A DNA stretch of 51,984 bases from JACPAB01 sp964366725 (GTDB lineage Bacteria; Patescibacteriota; Minisyncoccia; 2-02-FULL-40-12; GWA2-44-9). Location: the NCBI GenBank assembly GCA_964366725.1, contig CAYIUL010000001.1, forward strand, positions 1 to 51,984, in the 5' to 3' direction. The notes beneath the pieces were generated by a model. That model saw only the letters and a program-made list of their open reading frames with translations. It made no database searches and had not been told where the DNA came from. Positions 21,934 to 29,717 of the stretch are shown here, one piece after another. Each line of letters starts with the position of its first letter. Position 1 is the first letter of the stretch. A program made the translations under genes and the position numbers.

Positions 21934-23155
21934 CAAAAGCAGGAAGATACTTATTTTATCCATAATTTTGTCTCTCGTCCTTGGATTTTGGGGCGGTTTT
22001 TGGTTTACTCGCGACGATAAAAGCGACCAGCTTACTTTATTAAAGAAACTGGTAAACCTGGATGTCGGAAAACCAAGTGATACGGACTTTTCTTTATTCT
22101 GGAAGGTATACAACGACCTTCAAGACAAATATGTCGACAAAGGCAAACTGGATACGGACAAAATTTTATACGGAGCGATCACCGGAATGGTCAACAGCGC
22201 CGGAGATCCGTATACGGTATTTTTTGAACCTTCCACCAGCAAAAAGTTTCAGGAAGAGATCTCCGGCAGTTTTGGGGGTGTCGGCATAGAAATAGGAAAA
22301 CGCAACGATATTCTTACGGTTATCGCGCCGATCAAAGACACGCCCGCATATAAAGCCGGGATCAAAGCGGGGGACAAGATAGTTAAAATAGACGCTAAAC
22401 CAACCGCCGACCTTTCCATTGAAGAGGCGGTCAATATGATTCGCGGCAAGAAAGGGACAAAAGTCGTTTTAACCATTCAAAACAGCGCAACCAAAGACAT
22501 TGAACTCGTCAGAGACACGATAAAAGTGCCGACGATAGAATGGAAGCTTGTGGAAAAGGACGGCAAAAACATCGCCTACATGCAAATATTTTCCTTTAAC
22601 CAGACCGTGGATTCCGAATTCAGGAAGGCATCCGAAGAGATATTGAAATCCAAAGCCGACAGCGTCGTCCTTGACTTGAGGAACAATCCCGGCGGACTGC
22701 TGGACTCCGCGATCAATTTGGCCGGATGGTTCCTGGATAAGGGCAAGGTGGTCGTCGCGGAAGAGTTCGGCGACAAGACCAGGAACGAATTCAGAAGCGA
22801 CGGCAACGGAGCGCTAAAGTCCTATCCGGTGGTCATATTGATAAACGGGGGTTCGGCTTCGGCTTCCGAGATATTGGCCGGAGCGCTTCACGATAATAGA
22901 AAAGTAAAACTTGTGGGAGTCAAAACATTCGGCAAAGGTTCGGTCCAGCAGCTCGAAAAATACAATGACGGCTCATCTCTTAAGGTCACTGTCGCCAAAT
23001 GGCTTACACCGGCCGGAATATCCATCTCGGAGACGGGAATAGAGCCGGATGTTAAAGTTGAATTGGACACCAAAGAAGTCGAAGCCGGTAACATAGAAAT
23101 AGGCACGCCCGACAAAGACCCGCAGTTGGACAAGGCCCTTGATTTACTCAAATAA
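21926..23155 (+). CDS. ctpA: S41 family C-terminal processing protease
   Basis: 409 residues. A signal anchor near residues 7-27 (ILILSIILSLVLGFWGGFWF), a PDZ domain (GGVGIEIGKRNDILTVIAPI...AGIKAGDKIVKID, about 95-175) and the S41 catalytic domain with VLDLRNNPGG, catalytic Ser in NGGSASASEILAGAL and Lys in GVKTFGKGSVQ. Such proteases trim exported proteins outside the membrane, including wall enzymes. It closes the glycan operon; the start overlaps the preceding transferase gene. Confidence 0.93.
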   Translation: MNNKSRKILILSIILSLVLGFWGGFWFTRDDKSDQLTLLKKLVNLDVGKPSDTDFSLFWKVYNDLQDKYVDKGKLDTDKILYGAITGMVNSAGDPYTVFFEPSTSKKFQEEISGSFGGVGIEIGKRNDILTVIAPIKDTPAYKAGIKAGDKIVKIDAKPTADLSIEEAVNMIRGKKGTKVVLTIQNSATKDIELVRDTIKVPTIEWKLVEKDGKNIAYMQIFSFNQTVDSEFRKASEEILKSKADSVVLDLRNNPGGLLDSAINLAGWFLDKGKVVVAEEFGDKTRNEFRSDGNGALKSYPVVILINGGSASASEILAGALHDNRKVKLVGVKTFGKGSVQQLEKYNDGSSLKVTVAKWLTPAGISISETGIEPDVKVELDTKEVEAGNIEIGTPDKDPQLDKALDLLK

Positions 23156-23177
23156 ATCAAGTAAAATCCTACTTACT

Positions 23178-23636
23178 ATGAAGGTAATTCTTCTCGAAAA
23201 CATCAAAGGGTTCGGCCAGATAGGGGACGTGAAGAACGTTTCTGATGGCTATGGCCGGAATTTTCTTTTGCCAAGAGGCAAGGCCAAGTTAGCCACGCCT
23301 AACTCGCTCAAAGAAGTCGAAAACTTAAAGAAAAAGTTATCGGCGATGCAAGAGATCGAAAAGGAAACCGCCTTGAAGGCAGCCGAACAGTTGAAAGACC
23401 TCGTTGTGGAGATAACCCGAAAAGCGACAAAGACAGGAAAGCTTTTTGCCGGCATAGACAAGGATGACCTGCTCGAGGAGATAAAAAAAGCGTCGGGTGT
23501 GTCCCTGAAAGAAGAAATGCTCGGTTACGACGAGCCCATCAAACAAATAGGGGAGCATCTTGTGGACATCGAACTTGTCCCGGAAGTAAAAACCCAGATC
23601 AAGGTCGTCATCAAACCAGAATCAAAAACTCCCTAA
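23178..23636 (+). CDS. rplI: 50S ribosomal protein L9
   Basis: 152 residues. Start set at MKVILLENIKGFGQIGDVKNV, the conserved N-terminus; the longer open frame from 23139 would overlap the protease gene. N-terminal domain with GYGRNFLLPRGKAKLAT, a long connecting helix (about 40-75) and a C-terminal domain ending KTQIKVVIKPESKTP. L9 spans from L1 to neighbouring ribosomes and affects frame maintenance. Some related lineages lack L9, so its presence helps place the genome. Confidence 0.96.
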   Translation: MKVILLENIKGFGQIGDVKNVSDGYGRNFLLPRGKAKLATPNSLKEVENLKKKLSAMQEIEKETALKAAEQLKDLVVEITRKATKTGKLFAGIDKDDLLEEIKKASGVSLKEEMLGYDEPIKQIGEHLVDIELVPEVKTQIKVVIKPESKTP

Positions 23637-23649
23637 GGGAGTTTTTGAT
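23621..23649. terminator. Bidirectional terminator between rplI and rpmA
   Basis: 13-bp perfect stem ATCAAAAACTCCC / GGGAGTTTTTGAT with TAA loop. A/T-rich ends give a U tract on both strands, ending both convergent genes. Confidence 0.92.
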
Positions 23650-23928
23650 TTATTGAACCAGTACGTTCACTATTTTTACCAGCCGCCTGGAACCGTCATA
23701 TTTCTTATGCTTCCGAGTGGTAAATTTGACCTTTCCTGTTACAACGGCATATATTGTGTCATCGGAACCGATGCGGACGCCTTTGCCTGGAACAAACTTC
23801 GTTCCTCTCTGGCGGATGATAATACTACCGGGTTTAGCCGATTCTCCATCGTAGAGTTTGACTCCCAAGTATTTCGGCTGGGAATCTCTACCGAGCTGAG
23901 TTGATCCAATTGCCTTTGTATGAGCCAT
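23650..23928 (-). CDS. rpmA: 50S ribosomal protein L27
   Basis: 92 residues. MAHTKAIGSTQLGRDSQPKYLGVK, GSIIIRQRGTKFVPGKGVRIGSDDTIYAVVTGKV. L27 lies at the peptidyl transferase centre with its N-terminus near the tRNA CCA ends. The start is the mature-type MAH, so no N-terminal cleavage is expected, unlike Firmicutes. L21, the normal neighbour, is absent; the gene stands alone on the minus strand. Confidence 0.96.
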   Translation of the reverse strand: MAHTKAIGSTQLGRDSQPKYLGVKLYDGESAKPGSIIIRQRGTKFVPGKGVRIGSDDTIYAVVTGKVKFTTRKHKKYDGSRRLVKIVNVLVQ

Positions 23929-23950
23929 AAGTTATATATTATATCAAAAT

Positions 23951-24334
23951 ATGAAGTATATCCTATCAAAATTAGCCAGTTTCGTCAAATTCCGCCAAAA
24001 GGACATTTTTCTGGTATTTTGTATAGTCCTTATCTCCATTATCAGTTACAACCTTGGCAGAATAAACGCCCTCAAAAAGACGCCTGTAACGATAACCGAG
24101 GGCCGGGAGCAGAAAGCCGACGTTTACAGCGCGACCGGCATCAAAAAGGCTGGCTTGAAACCTTCAACTGCTCCTGTTCTCGACAAAAGAGTAGTTGCTT
24201 CCAAAAACTCCGACAAGTATCACTTCACCTGGTGTTCGGGGGCTAAGAGGATAAAAGAGGAGAACAAGATATGGTTCAATTCCGCCCAGGAAGCCGAGAG
24301 TAGGGGATACACACTAGCGGGTAATTGCAATTAG
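23951..24334 (+). CDS. Membrane-anchored protein with Ada-like metal-binding domain
   Basis: 127 residues: N-terminal membrane helix (DIFLVFCIVLISIISYNLG, about 18-36), a polar linker, and a C-terminal 45-residue domain VVASKNSDKYHFTWCSGAKRIKEENKIWF then AQEAESRGYTLAGNC. Its His/Cys spacing matches the small Ada-type or nuclease-associated zinc-binding module seen in many proteins of this group (SKNSxKYHxxxC...GYxxxxxC). It probably binds zinc outside the membrane; partner unknown. It starts 22 bp from the divergent rpmA. Confidence 0.7.
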   Translation: MKYILSKLASFVKFRQKDIFLVFCIVLISIISYNLGRINALKKTPVTITEGREQKADVYSATGIKKAGLKPSTAPVLDKRVVASKNSDKYHFTWCSGAKRIKEENKIWFNSAQEAESRGYTLAGNCN

Positions 24335-24410
24335 ATCGTTTAGAAGTTCAACTTCCAAACAAACTTCCAAGCATCTGGCGGAAAAGCTGGGTTTTTGTTA
24401 GATTTGTCAA

Positions 24411-26171
24411 ATGACCGAACCACAATTTAAGAAATTCACTTGGTTTGATGTGCCAAAATCAATTTGGTATTTTCTAGGACCTGATAAATCTCAGTGGAGT
24501 TTCTTTAACGTAATTTTGTTTGTAGTGTTTTTTTACGACCTTGTTCCGCCTCTAATAGTGGGTGGGATGATTGACTTCTTTACTGAATATCAGTTCGGTG
24601 ACTCGCTAAGAACCTTTTATGCGTATGCGATTTTCTTGGGAGTTGCTCACACCGTAATATCCTTAATTCGCCTAACAAGTAAGGGTAAGTTGTCTCGTAT
24701 CGGTATAAAGACAAGAGCTAGGGCAAGAATTCAAGGATTTGAAAGTCTTATCAATTTACCTCTTCATTGGCACGCCCATGAGAATACAGGAAATAAAATT
24801 GAACGAGTGTTTACGGGTAGTCAAGCTCTTAGGGAATGGTCATACTTTACCGGCAATAGCTTATTTCCTATTACCGTCGCTTTTATAGGTGTTCTGGGAG
24901 CGTTTATATTCTTAAGTCCAGTTTTCTTTGTTTTTCTGGTTATATATACAATTTTATTTTTCTCGATAGAATACTACTTTAACAGAAAGATTGCCGCATT
25001 AAACGATGCATTTAACAAATCTAACCAAGCAGCTAGCGGTTCATACATGGAAAGTACAAGTAATTTACTATCAATTAAGGCGATGGGTTCAGAAAAAAAT
25101 GTGCACTTCAGGGTTAAAAAAACAGAAGAAGCGGCACAAAAATTACAACTCAAGATTTCTGATACGGGAATATATAAATGGTATTCATTCCAAACACTCA
25201 ACGGGCTTTCCTTTACACTCTTTTTCTTTTTATTAGGATATCAAGTAGTTTCAGGACTAATAACGGTTGGCTCAATTTTGGTCTACTATACCTATTTCAA
25301 TAAACTTCGTGAGGCAGCTAGTGATGCTAACGACGCAACTACTAGATTTATTGAACTCAAATCAAATCTAGCTAATATGATGCCTATATTTTGGGAAGAG
25401 TCTAGTATAAAAACTGGACAAGAAAAATTTCCAAAACGATGGGAGGATATCAAAATTGTTAACGGAAGTTTTGCTTATCCATCAGGGCAGAAAGCTTTAG
25501 ATGGTATTAACTTTTCTGTATATAAAAATGAAAAGTTGGGAGTAGCAGGAACTTCTGGAAGTGGCAAATCAACTCTAGTTAAAATACTACTCGGTCTCTA
25601 TCAACTAGAAGGTGGTGAATTTAGGATAGGTGATAAAAAATACTACGACATTTCTCACGAAGACCTCATTAAAAATGTTGCGGTAGTTCTTCAGGAAACC
25701 GAGCTTTTTAATCTCTCGCTAAGAGCTAACGTCACTGGACTAAAAAATATAGATGCTGATTTACTGGAAATTTCATTAGAAATATCACAACTAAAGGATG
25801 TGATTAAAAAACTACCAGACGGACTAAATACTTTAGTTGGCGAGAAAGGGTACAAGCTATCTGGCGGAGAAAGACAAAGACTCGGTATAGCAAGGGCTAT
25901 TTGTAAGAATGCGCCCATTATTATTCTGGATGAAGCAACCTCCTCTTTGGATAGTAAAACTGAAAAGAAAATTTTGGACAAATTATTGTCTAAATTTGGT
26001 GACGAAAAGACTTTTATAATTATTGCCCACCGTATCTCTACTCTTAAGGATACTGACAGAGTAATAGTATTTGAGAGAGGCAATATTGTTGAAGAAGGAA
26101 AGTACGGTGATTTAATTTTTAATACCGAATCTCGTTTGGGACAACTTTATGCACTACAAAGTGGGTCTTAA
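24411..26171 (+). CDS. ABC exporter, fused membrane and ATPase domains (AT-rich)
   Basis: 586 residues. Membrane domain with segments near 28-48, 65-83, 148-185 and 262-290; ATPase domain with GTSGSGKSTLVKILLGL (Walker A), VAVVLQETELFNLSL (Q loop), LSGGERQRLGIARAIC (signature), IIILDEATSSLD (Walker B) and FIIIAHRISTL (switch His). Half-size exporter that would dimerise. Base and codon usage are AT-rich, unlike L9/L27 before and the nucleases after, so it looks acquired. It is unrelated in composition to the GC-rich exporter at 13604. No Shine-Dalgarno is visible. Confidence 0.92.
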   Translation: MTEPQFKKFTWFDVPKSIWYFLGPDKSQWSFFNVILFVVFFYDLVPPLIVGGMIDFFTEYQFGDSLRTFYAYAIFLGVAHTVISLIRLTSKGKLSRIGIKTRARARIQGFESLINLPLHWHAHENTGNKIERVFTGSQALREWSYFTGNSLFPITVAFIGVLGAFIFLSPVFFVFLVIYTILFFSIEYYFNRKIAALNDAFNKSNQAASGSYMESTSNLLSIKAMGSEKNVHFRVKKTEEAAQKLQLKISDTGIYKWYSFQTLNGLSFTLFFFLLGYQVVSGLITVGSILVYYTYFNKLREAASDANDATTRFIELKSNLANMMPIFWEESSIKTGQEKFPKRWEDIKIVNGSFAYPSGQKALDGINFSVYKNEKLGVAGTSGSGKSTLVKILLGLYQLEGGEFRIGDKKYYDISHEDLIKNVAVVLQETELFNLSLRANVTGLKNIDADLLEISLEISQLKDVIKKLPDGLNTLVGEKGYKLSGGERQRLGIARAICKNAPIIILDEATSSLDSKTEKKILDKLLSKFGDEKTFIIIAHRISTLKDTDRVIVFERGNIVEEGKYGDLIFNTESRLGQLYALQSGS

Positions 26172-26181
26172 AAAATAAATT

Positions 26182-26259
26182 ATGAGTACAGAAAATCCTC
26201 AAAACACAAAAGAATTGGTCGCTAATTCTTTGGTTAAGATATTATCTAATTTTCTTTAG
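26182..26259 (+). pseudogene. Possible truncated N-terminal remnant
   Basis: A 25-codon frame, MSTENPQNTKELVANSLVKI then LSNFL, begins 10 bp after the AT-rich exporter and runs into the end of the convergent nuclease gene. It shares the AT-rich composition and may mark the right edge of the acquired segment. It may also be noncoding. Confidence 0.3.
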
Positions 26260-26979
26260 CCAATATTCGTTCTCCCATTCCCAGAGGGCTTTGCAGGCCA
26301 GAAAGGCCTTAATATCGCTATCAAAGGTATTCAACTCTTTCAGCTCGACTTCTCCCCGCATCGGACCCCATTCGTGGAGGCATTTTCCTTTTTCTCCGCG
26401 AATTTTTTCACGGCCGCCTTTGTCGCGCAAAGTGGCAGAACATTTTAAGCAATGCTTAGATTGGTCGAGCCTCAATATCCAGCGGGTCAGGGGAGGGAGG
26501 GTCTGGTCTTCTTTCAGGGCTTCGATATAAGCCGAGGTCTGCATGCTGTAGTCCCTATAGATAGCCATCGAGGTTTTGATATCCAAGACGCCCAGAACAC
26601 CGTTCAGCTCGGCCAGAACATCCATAGTTCCGGCAAAGTGATGCTTTTTACTGACAACCCTTTCTTCTATCTTGTGGGCGATAATCTCGTTCTTATTGTA
26701 AAAATCCATGAACGCAGAGACGGCGGGCTGAACAAGGTCGGGGATAACCACCGGCTCTTTTCTTAGTATCGCCTCGATCGTCTCATGGAGCAGGGTGCCC
26801 TCTTCCGCCGACTTGGTTTTAATGGCTTCCCCGGTCTTAAAATCAGGCAATCCGGCGTAATACATATAAAGAGCTGGCTTGGCCTTGATGGAAACAATGG
26901 CCGTCACGCGGGGATACCAAATCCCGTCTATCTCATAACCATTCGCGTTTTTGAAGTTTTCTACATTCGAATACCACAT
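26242..26979 (-). CDS. PD-(D/E)XK nuclease (RecB/Cas4-like) with CxxC
   Basis: 245 residues. Nuclease core: H65 in GTLLHETIEA, D120 in FAGTMDV, D133 and K135 in GVLDIKTS and Q147 in YSMQTSAY, which is the RecB-family motif order. A loop with C177-x2-C180 and C200-x-H202 could bind zinc or an iron-sulfur cluster, as in Cas4/AddB but in a different place. Its ATG overlaps the stop of the DEDDy exonuclease gene (TAATG), so the two are made together. No CRISPR genes are near. It could be a DNA-repair or phage-derived processing nuclease. Confidence 0.75.
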   Translation of the reverse strand: MWYSNVENFKNANGYEIDGIWYPRVTAIVSIKAKPALYMYYAGLPDFKTGEAIKTKSAEEGTLLHETIEAILRKEPVVIPDLVQPAVSAFMDFYNKNEIIAHKIEERVVSKKHHFAGTMDVLAELNGVLGVLDIKTSMAIYRDYSMQTSAYIEALKEDQTLPPLTRWILRLDQSKHCLKCSATLRDKGGREKIRGEKGKCLHEWGPMRGEVELKELNTFDSDIKAFLACKALWEWENEYWLKKIR

Positions 26980-27728
26980 TATTTTATATTAATGTACTTG
27001 GCCCAATAATCGTAGAGGGTTTTTGTGGCTTTGAGATCTCCAAAACAATATTTTGCTATGTCAAACGCTTTTTGGTCCCTGAAAAGTTGAGCAACATCAT
27101 CACCGGTAACTCCTTTTGACTTGGGACTTTCGATCCCGAATGCCTGGCACCACATATGAAGATTGCCCTTCCTCCGAACAGCGCCAAAGAAGGTTAGCCG
27201 ATCCAGCAAATCAATGTGTTCATCGTAGTAACGGTTAGGCATCAGATTTTTGGTGGGCTTAATTTTGTGTATCGCCGAACGGACAAGAATGTAAGGGCAG
27301 TCAAAAGTCCTCCCGTTAAAAGTAACAAATTGGTCGTAGTGCGAAACAACATCCCAAAAATTTTTGAGAATTTCTTTCTCATCGGCGCAAGGAATGTATT
27401 GGGCGTCTTTCCCGATTTCTCCCAAATGACTCTGATTTGGTTGAGAAATCGAGGATCCTCGATTTTGTTTCTCCGAAGGAGACAAAATCGGGACTTCGTT
27501 CTCATGTTCCCCCTGCGAATTAAAATAAACCGCGCCTTTATCGGTATCGGGGTTCAATATGCCGATGGCCACCACCTCGCCCGTCAGGGGAGAGAAGCCC
27601 AGGCCTTCTTTGACGGCCTCGACCTCTTCGGGGGTCTCGGCAAAGCGCAAAAGAGTTTCTTGGGATTTTTCATCCAGCGAATCAAATTCAACGCCTACGG
27701 TTTCAATATCAAATATAAGTCGCGGCAT
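26979..27728 (-). CDS. DEDDy 3'-5' exonuclease (DnaQ-like fold) with palindromic insertion
   Basis: 249 residues. Motif I D7/E9 in LIFDIETVG, motif II D143 in FNGRTFDCPYI and motif III Y227-x3-D231 in AKYCFGDLKATKTLY, that is, the DEDDy set of the predicted 3'-5' exonuclease family related to PolB exonuclease domains. Residues about 79-106 (from LSPSEKQNRG to LGEIGKD) are encoded by a compact double-hairpin DNA insertion at 27411-27492. It forms a two-gene unit with the PD-(D/E)XK nuclease; together they could trim or degrade DNA ends. Confidence 0.82.
   Translation of the reverse strand: MPRLIFDIETVGVEFDSLDEKSQETLLRFAETPEEVEAVKEGLGFSPLTGEVVAIGILNPDTDKGAVYFNSQGEHENEVPILSPSEKQNRGSSISQPNQSHLGEIGKDAQYIPCADEKEILKNFWDVVSHYDQFVTFNGRTFDCPYILVRSAIHKIKPTKNLMPNRYYDEHIDLLDRLTFFGAVRRKGNLHMWCQAFGIESPKSKGVTGDDVAQLFRDQKAFDIAKYCFGDLKATKTLYDYWAKYINIK
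27411..27492. repeat. Double-hairpin insertion inside the exonuclease gene
   Basis: About 80 bp, in frame. Hairpin 1: CGATTTCTC...GAGAAATCG with inner CCAAAT/ATTTGG. Hairpin 2: CGATTTTGT-TCTCC / GGAGA-ACAAAATCG-like arms around GAA. The two are joined by a 20-bp palindrome centred on GGATCC, and the outer ends are CCCGATTT / AAATCGGG. Confidence 0.85.
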
Positions 27729-27792
27729 AGAACAGAGAAGTTAGTGCAACTATTTTAACTTAATTATGAATTTTTAAAAGAGGAGAACTAAA

Positions 27793-27870
27793 ATGGAAGA
27801 TCGGTGGGGAAGAGGGGTCAAAAGATTAGATAGATGGTCGCACAATGTAGGTTATACGACGTTAAAGTAA
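27793..27870 (+). CDS. Possible 25-residue basic peptide
   Basis: AGGAGA lies 6 bp before the ATG; the product is MEDRWGRGVKRLDRWSHNVG then YTTLK. An AT-rich upstream stretch could hold a promoter, but no clear terminator follows. Expression is uncertain. Confidence 0.35.
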   Translation: MEDRWGRGVKRLDRWSHNVGYTTLK

Positions 27871-27883
27871 GAGAAAAGGCCCT

Positions 27884-28390
27884 TTAGATATTTAAAGCAC
27901 TCCGAATACCTTGAACCATCTGCCAGACAATCTGAACCACTACTATAAATATCTGAATAGATAATATTGCAGCCCCCTTAAGGATGTTTAACAGGTCGCT
28001 ATTGGACACTCCGGCCGGGCTGAAGAATCTCGTAAGGTCAAGGTCTGTCGTATCGGTGTCCAGCCCGCTTATACCAAACCCTTTAACGTGATTTAAGGGG
28101 TTTAGGGGCAGGTTCAGGGGTAGATTGGTCCCGGTATTGAACAAGTCGGTCGGCGTTAGGTCTTTTAGGACCTCGCCGACAACCTCGTTCACGGTTTTGG
28201 TGACATCCAATAAATCCTGGCCGGAATCTGTTTTTAAAAAATTATCAGTCCCCGCTTCTGCAGAATAAGTTTTTGGAGCCGTTACAACAAATGCGGACAA
28301 CAATAATGCCATTACAGCCAAAATAATACCGGCTCTTTTTGAAGCCCCTCCCCTTCCCTGCCTTATTAATATTTCACAATATTTTAACAT
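27884..28390 (-). CDS. Secreted/membrane protein of unknown function
   Basis: Start placed at MLKYCEILIRQG (28390) because a longer frame would run into the NADH dehydrogenase gene. The 168 residues have a signal or anchor helix AGIILAVMALLLSAFVVTAP (about 20-40), a low-complexity middle (LPLNLPLNPLN) and a C-terminal membrane helix GAAILSIQIFIVVVQIVWQM. Probably spans or sits on the membrane with both ends anchored. No family recognised. It follows the dehydrogenase gene by 11 bp on the same strand. Confidence 0.6.
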   Translation of the reverse strand: MLKYCEILIRQGRGGASKRAGIILAVMALLLSAFVVTAPKTYSAEAGTDNFLKTDSGQDLLDVTKTVNEVVGEVLKDLTPTDLFNTGTNLPLNLPLNPLNHVKGFGISGLDTDTTDLDLTRFFSPAGVSNSDLLNILKGAAILSIQIFIVVVQIVWQMVQGIRSALNI

Positions 28391-28401
28391 ATTGTCAATA
28401 T

Positions 28402-29634
28402 TTAGTCGTTCTTTGTAAATAATGTAACCTCTTGCCACATTAATGATACCGCTTTTCTTGGTGGAAGAATAGAAAGCATATAGCGCAGGTCGATCAGCTC
28501 CCTGACCACCCACCCCAAAAAACCGGTGATGTGAATTCCGTTCCACAAATGAGCAACGGCAAACTTGCCTCCGGCCGGGGCGACCCAGACACGGTAGAAA
28601 GGCCTGTATGGTTTCGCTTTTCCTCCGCGCACGGCGGCAACTATATTGGCGGCGGCAATTTTTCCCTGATCATTGGCAACATAGGCAAGCCCCGGAACCG
28701 GTTTTTGGGTCTTGGGATCGATGAATTCCACGTTGTCTCCGACGGCAAAAACATTTTCCGAGCCCTTAACTTTCATAAACTCGTCGGTCACCACTTTCCC
28801 GCTGGCTGACAGAGGCAGGCCTTGAACGTTTTTCAGCAGTTCGTTGGCCTTGATGCCTGCGGTCCAAACGATGATATTTCCGTCCATCTTTTGGCCGTTC
28901 TTGAGCTTTATGAAGTCGGGACCCGCCTCTTCGATGGGCGAGTTTTCCATCACGGAAATACCCAGCTTGGTCAGACGGCGAAGAAGATGCTGCCTTTTCT
29001 CGTCGGGTATCATAGGCAGTATTTTGGGACCTGCCTCAAAGAGCGTGACCATGTGGGATTTGTGTTTGATCTTGTTGGTTTTGGCTATTTTTTTGGCGCA
29101 GCAAGACAACTCCGCGGCTAATTCGACTCCAGTGAATCCCCCGCCGCATATGAATATTTTGACCGGATACGACGCCGACGATTTTTTAATGGATTCCTCT
29201 ATTTTTTTATTGACCATCAGGGCGTCGTCTATGGATTTGAACTGATAAGCGTATTCTTTAACGCCGGGAATCCCAAAATCGTTGGTCTGGCTGCCAAGAG
29301 CTATAAGCAAATAGTCATATTCAAAAACCCTCGAATCACCAAATACTTTTTTGCCGTTCAAGTCGATCTTAGTGATCTCGTCCTGTATAAAATCAATATT
29401 CTTACCCTCGAATATCGAAGAATAAGGTATACAGACGCTTTTTTTCAGCCGGACGGCAAACGGGTCTCTTTTTACGTTGTAAGCGGAAGCAATTTCATAT
29501 AATGCCGGCAAGAAAAGATGGTAGCCGTTCTTATCAATGAGAGTTATCCGAATTTCGTCCTTAAGCTTTTTCTCAAGGTCAAGAGCGGCACGAATACCAC
29601 CAAATCCCCCGCCGAGAATGAGTATCTTCGTCAT
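28402..29634 (-). CDS. ndh: Type II NADH dehydrogenase (NDH-2)
   Basis: 410 residues. FAD-binding ILGGGFGGIRAALDL at the N-terminus, YDYLLIALGSQTNDFGIPG, NAD-binding IFICGGGFTGVELAAELS, VFAVGDNVEF with FAD contact, and a C-terminal amphipathic region (GFLGWVVRELIDLRYMLSIL) that docks on the membrane. Transfers electrons from NADH to quinone without proton pumping. Many members of this group lack a respiratory chain, so the role may be NAD recycling, possibly with a host-derived quinone; no oxidase is present in this window. Confidence 0.9.
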   Translation of the reverse strand: MTKILILGGGFGGIRAALDLEKKLKDEIRITLIDKNGYHLFLPALYEIASAYNVKRDPFAVRLKKSVCIPYSSIFEGKNIDFIQDEITKIDLNGKKVFGDSRVFEYDYLLIALGSQTNDFGIPGVKEYAYQFKSIDDALMVNKKIEESIKKSSASYPVKIFICGGGFTGVELAAELSCCAKKIAKTNKIKHKSHMVTLFEAGPKILPMIPDEKRQHLLRRLTKLGISVMENSPIEEAGPDFIKLKNGQKMDGNIIVWTAGIKANELLKNVQGLPLSASGKVVTDEFMKVKGSENVFAVGDNVEFIDPKTQKPVPGLAYVANDQGKIAAANIVAAVRGGKAKPYRPFYRVWVAPAGGKFAVAHLWNGIHITGFLGWVVRELIDLRYMLSILPPRKAVSLMWQEVTLFTKND

Positions 29635-29717
29635 AATTTTATTTTATCACATACCGCTCCGTCCCGACACCATTTCCCAGCCCTAAACGCAGTTGGGCTC
29701 GGCTCACGTATAAGTTT

